Assembly (NCBI GenBank): GCA_022571135.1
Contig: JACZYK010000112.1
Span: forward strand, 1-7,904
Length of the DNA stretch: 7,904 nucleotides
Reading direction: 5' to 3'
Origin: Bacteroidota bacterium
GTDB taxonomy: Bacteria > Bacteroidota > Rhodothermia > Rhodothermales > UBA10348
The notes under the pieces were generated by a model, which worked only from the letters and a program-made list of their open reading frames with translations, had not been told where the DNA came from and did not search any database. How positions within the stretch are numbered: position 1 is the first letter of the stretch; every line of letters starts with the position of its first letter. A program made the translations under genes and the position numbers. Of the stretch, positions 6,345-7,904 are shown piece by piece.

Positions 6345-7721
6345 TCAAGTTAGTTCGAAACCGCGGCGCAGTTCCCAGTCTGTTACGCGGCGGTCGTACT
6401 CAAACTGTTCTCGTTCGGCGGTATGTACATAATGATCAACCACATCATCGCCCAACGCGTTACGAAGCATTTTCGACTTTCGGAAATGGGTGGTTGCTTC
6501 ACGCAGGGTTTTGGGGATCTCACGAAGTCGCTTTCCAACGTACGCGTCGCCCTCATGAGGGGGCTCGAGTTCCAGCTTGTTGTCAACGCCGTCGAGTCCG
6601 GCTGCGATAAGAGCAGCAAATGCCAGGTACGGATTAAGATCGGCCCCACCGATCCGGCACTCGCAGCGAATCGAGGGAGAACCCTCTCCGCAGAGGCGAA
6701 AACCGGCTGTACGGTTATCGCACGACCAGATCGCCTTGGTCGGGGCGAACGTTCTGGCCTGGAACCGCTTGTAGGAATTAATGAAGGGCGCCAGGAAGTA
6801 GGTGATTTCCCTTGCGTGGATGAGCTGGCCCGCTACAAAATGACGCATGAGCATCGACATGCCGTGCGGCGCGTCCGGGTCGTAAAATGCGCTCTTTCCG
6901 GTCTCCAGATCCTGCAGGGAAAGGTGCACATGACAGCTGCTGCCTGCGAGATCGAAGCGCCATTTTGCCATGAAAGTGATAGCCCGCTCTTTCGCGTGCG
7001 CGATCTCCTTCATCGCATTCTTCATTATCACATGGCCGTCCGCCATTCGCAGCGCATCGGTATACCGGATGTTCAGCTCTTCCTGGCCGGGTCCCCACTC
7101 TCCCTTCGAGTTTTCTACGGGTATACCGGCCTCTTCCAAAGCTTTACGCATGGCCCTGAGAACCGGCTCTTCTTTCGTAGTCTGAAAGATGTGGTAATCT
7201 TGGATATAGGTGCCCGCGGTCTTCGGTTTGTAAAAATCCCGCTCACTGATTTCGCGGTAGGTTTCGTCGAAAAGGTAGAACTCCAATTCTGATGCGGTCA
7301 TAGCCACCAGGCTGCGTTCGCGCAAGCGATCGACCTGACGCCTCAAGATGGCGCGAGGGCTGTGGGTGACGGGCTCACCGTGATGGTCCAGCACGTCGCA
7401 CAATACGACTGCCGTTCCCTCAAGCCATGGCGTAAAACGAAGCGTGGACAAATCGGGCTTCATTACGAAATCGCCGTACCCGCGCTCCCAACTGGCGGCT
7501 TTGTACCCGGGAACCGGCTCCATGTCGATATCATCCGCAAGCAGATAATCGCACGCGTGGGTTTCCAGGTGAGCATCACTTACGAAAAAGCGCGCTTGAA
7601 AGCGCTTGCCAATCAGGCGACCAAACATATCAGGAAAGCACACCAGTACCGTATCGATACGACCTTCCTCGATAGTAAGGTATCGGCGTAAGGTCCGTAG
7701 AGGCTTGCAGGCCGCTCTCAT
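6345..7721 (-). CDS. Glutamine-synthetase-like gamma-glutamylamide synthetase
   Basis: This is a 458-residue member of the class I glutamine synthetase superfamily, probably joining glutamate to an amine with ATP. Metal and substrate motifs are present: SELEFYLF with Glu144 and Glu146, GEWGPGQEELN with Glu208 and Glu215, CHVHLSL with His264/266, the NSYKR loop (315-319), CDNRTAGFR (334-342), and ECRIGGADLNPYLA (354-367). The segment that holds Asp-Gly-Ser-Ser in true GlnA, used for ammonium, instead reads GYKAASWERGYGDF (72-85). The position of the adenylylated tyrosine appears to be Glu384. Both fit enzymes such as PuuA or GlnA4 that use organic amines. The frame is open to a TTG at 7841, giving 498 residues, but the extra 40 are non-family sequence and overlap a promoter, so ATG 7721 is preferred. 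No Shine-Dalgarno site is obvious. It heads the operon with aldehyde and alcohol dehydrogenases. The amine is not known; ethanolamine is the best guess. Confidence 0.85.
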   Translation of the reverse strand: MRAACKPLRTLRRYLTIEEGRIDTVLVCFPDMFGRLIGKRFQARFFVSDAHLETHACDYLLADDIDMEPVPGYKAASWERGYGDFVMKPDLSTLRFTPWLEGTAVVLCDVLDHHGEPVTHSPRAILRRQVDRLRERSLVAMTASELEFYLFDETYREISERDFYKPKTAGTYIQDYHIFQTTKEEPVLRAMRKALEEAGIPVENSKGEWGPGQEELNIRYTDALRMADGHVIMKNAMKEIAHAKERAITFMAKWRFDLAGSSCHVHLSLQDLETGKSAFYDPDAPHGMSMLMRHFVAGQLIHAREITYFLAPFINSYKRFQARTFAPTKAIWSCDNRTAGFRLCGEGSPSIRCECRIGGADLNPYLAFAALIAAGLDGVDNKLELEPPHEGDAYVGKRLREIPKTLREATTHFRKSKMLRNALGDDVVDHYVHTAEREQFEYDRRVTDWELRRGFELT

Positions 7722-7744
7722 TCGCCAAAGACGAGAGAGACGAG

Positions 7745-7760
7745 CCAGAAAGAAATCTGG
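7745..7760. promoter_or_regulatory. Dyad at the predicted start of the operon transcript
   Basis: CCAGA (7745-7749) and TCTGG (7756-7760) form a perfect inverted repeat around a six-base A/G spacer. It lies immediately downstream of the predicted -10 element and 23 nt upstream of the ligase ATG, a position suited to an operator. The arms are short, so chance is possible. It could also form a small hairpin in the leader RNA. Confidence 0.3.
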
Positions 7761-7761
7761 T

Positions 7762-7791
7762 GTTATAGGCGTTACACCTTTCAGGCGCCAA
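7762..7791 (-). promoter_or_regulatory. Sigma70-like promoter of the ligase-dehydrogenase operon
   Basis: On the minus strand TTGGCG (7791-7786) and TATAAC (7767-7762) form a -35/-10 pair with an 18-nt spacer, matching the standard consensus at four and five of six positions. Transcription would start near 7755, about 34 nt before the ATG at 7721. The spacer holds an imperfect dyad (GGTGT-A-ACGCC). The pair does not match the TTTG/TAnnTTTG pattern seen before the tRNA gene. Confidence 0.45.
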
Positions 7792-7904
7792 GCACTATTG
7801 AATCTGTACTCGAACCTCAGACCACGGGGGCGACGCCTCAAGAGAAGGCTTGCTCGTCGGGGCTACCGAGGGAACTTCATCGCATACATGGTGCGGACAC
7901 AAAA
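7792..7904. other. Right-edge stretch, no assignable gene
   Basis: On the minus strand one frame is open from the window edge to a TAG at 7797-7795. It could be the end of an upstream gene (last residues SEVRVQIQ), but is too short to identify. On the plus strand an ATG at 7888 begins MVRTQ and runs off the edge; its nearest purine-rich site, GAGGGA at 7869-7874, is 13 nt away, too far for comfort. Neither can be called a gene from this window. Confidence 0.2.

Noticed and set aside
6423..7292. 289-codon plus-strand open frame
   Set aside because: It lies wholly opposite the glutamine-synthetase-like gene, whose motifs are intact. It has no ribosome binding site or recognisable domain.
7722..7841. 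TTG-started 40-residue N-terminal extension of the ligase
   Set aside because: It is a basic, non-family sequence that overlaps a plausible -35/-10 pair; the protein from ATG 7721 has normal family length.

Overview
The window (about 56% GC by eye) looks like ordinary chromosomal DNA from a free-living Gram-negative bacterium. Three things point loosely to the Bacteroidota/Rhodothermota side: a lipoprotein with a Leu-Met-Ala-Gly-Cys lipobox and stacked Ig-like domains, mostly weak Shine-Dalgarno sites, and a TTTG / TAnnTTTG promoter of the Bacteroidota type in front of a tRNA gene. This placement is an inference; there is no rRNA or other taxonomic marker. No phage, insertion sequence, CRISPR array or other mobile element was seen.

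Left part (1-3758). A plus-strand lipoprotein gene (173-1660) ends in a clear intrinsic terminator. It converges on a minus-strand gene for a seven-helix membrane protein of the YwaF/TIGR02206 type (1824-2552), which is readable only by changing frame twice and is therefore called a pseudogene or a sequence error. Divergent from it is a PlsC-type 1-acylglycerol-3-phosphate acyltransferase (2770-3561) with a good ribosome binding site. After it come a possible weak terminator, a Bacteroidota-like promoter, a tRNA-Gln(CUG) gene and a strong terminator.

Right part (3787-7904). A tight minus-strand operon reads glutamine-synthetase-like ligase, then aldehyde dehydrogenase, then iron-type alcohol dehydrogenase. 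The first two genes are 3 nt apart and the last two overlap by 4 nt. The ligase keeps the glutamate/ATP/metal motifs of glutamine synthetase but lacks the Asp-Gly-Ser-Ser ammonium-site segment and the adenylylated tyrosine, so it probably gamma-glutamylates an organic amine. With an alcohol and an aldehyde dehydrogenase beside it, the simplest reading is an ethanolamine-like or other amino-alcohol/polyamine catabolic route: amine is glutamylated, alcohol goes to aldehyde, aldehyde goes to acid. The expected transporter, gamma-glutamyl hydrolase and regulator are not in the window. A sigma70-like promoter and a 16-bp dyad at the predicted transcription start lie just upstream of the ligase gene.

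The most interesting item is this operon. The twice-frameshifted membrane gene is the main anomaly.
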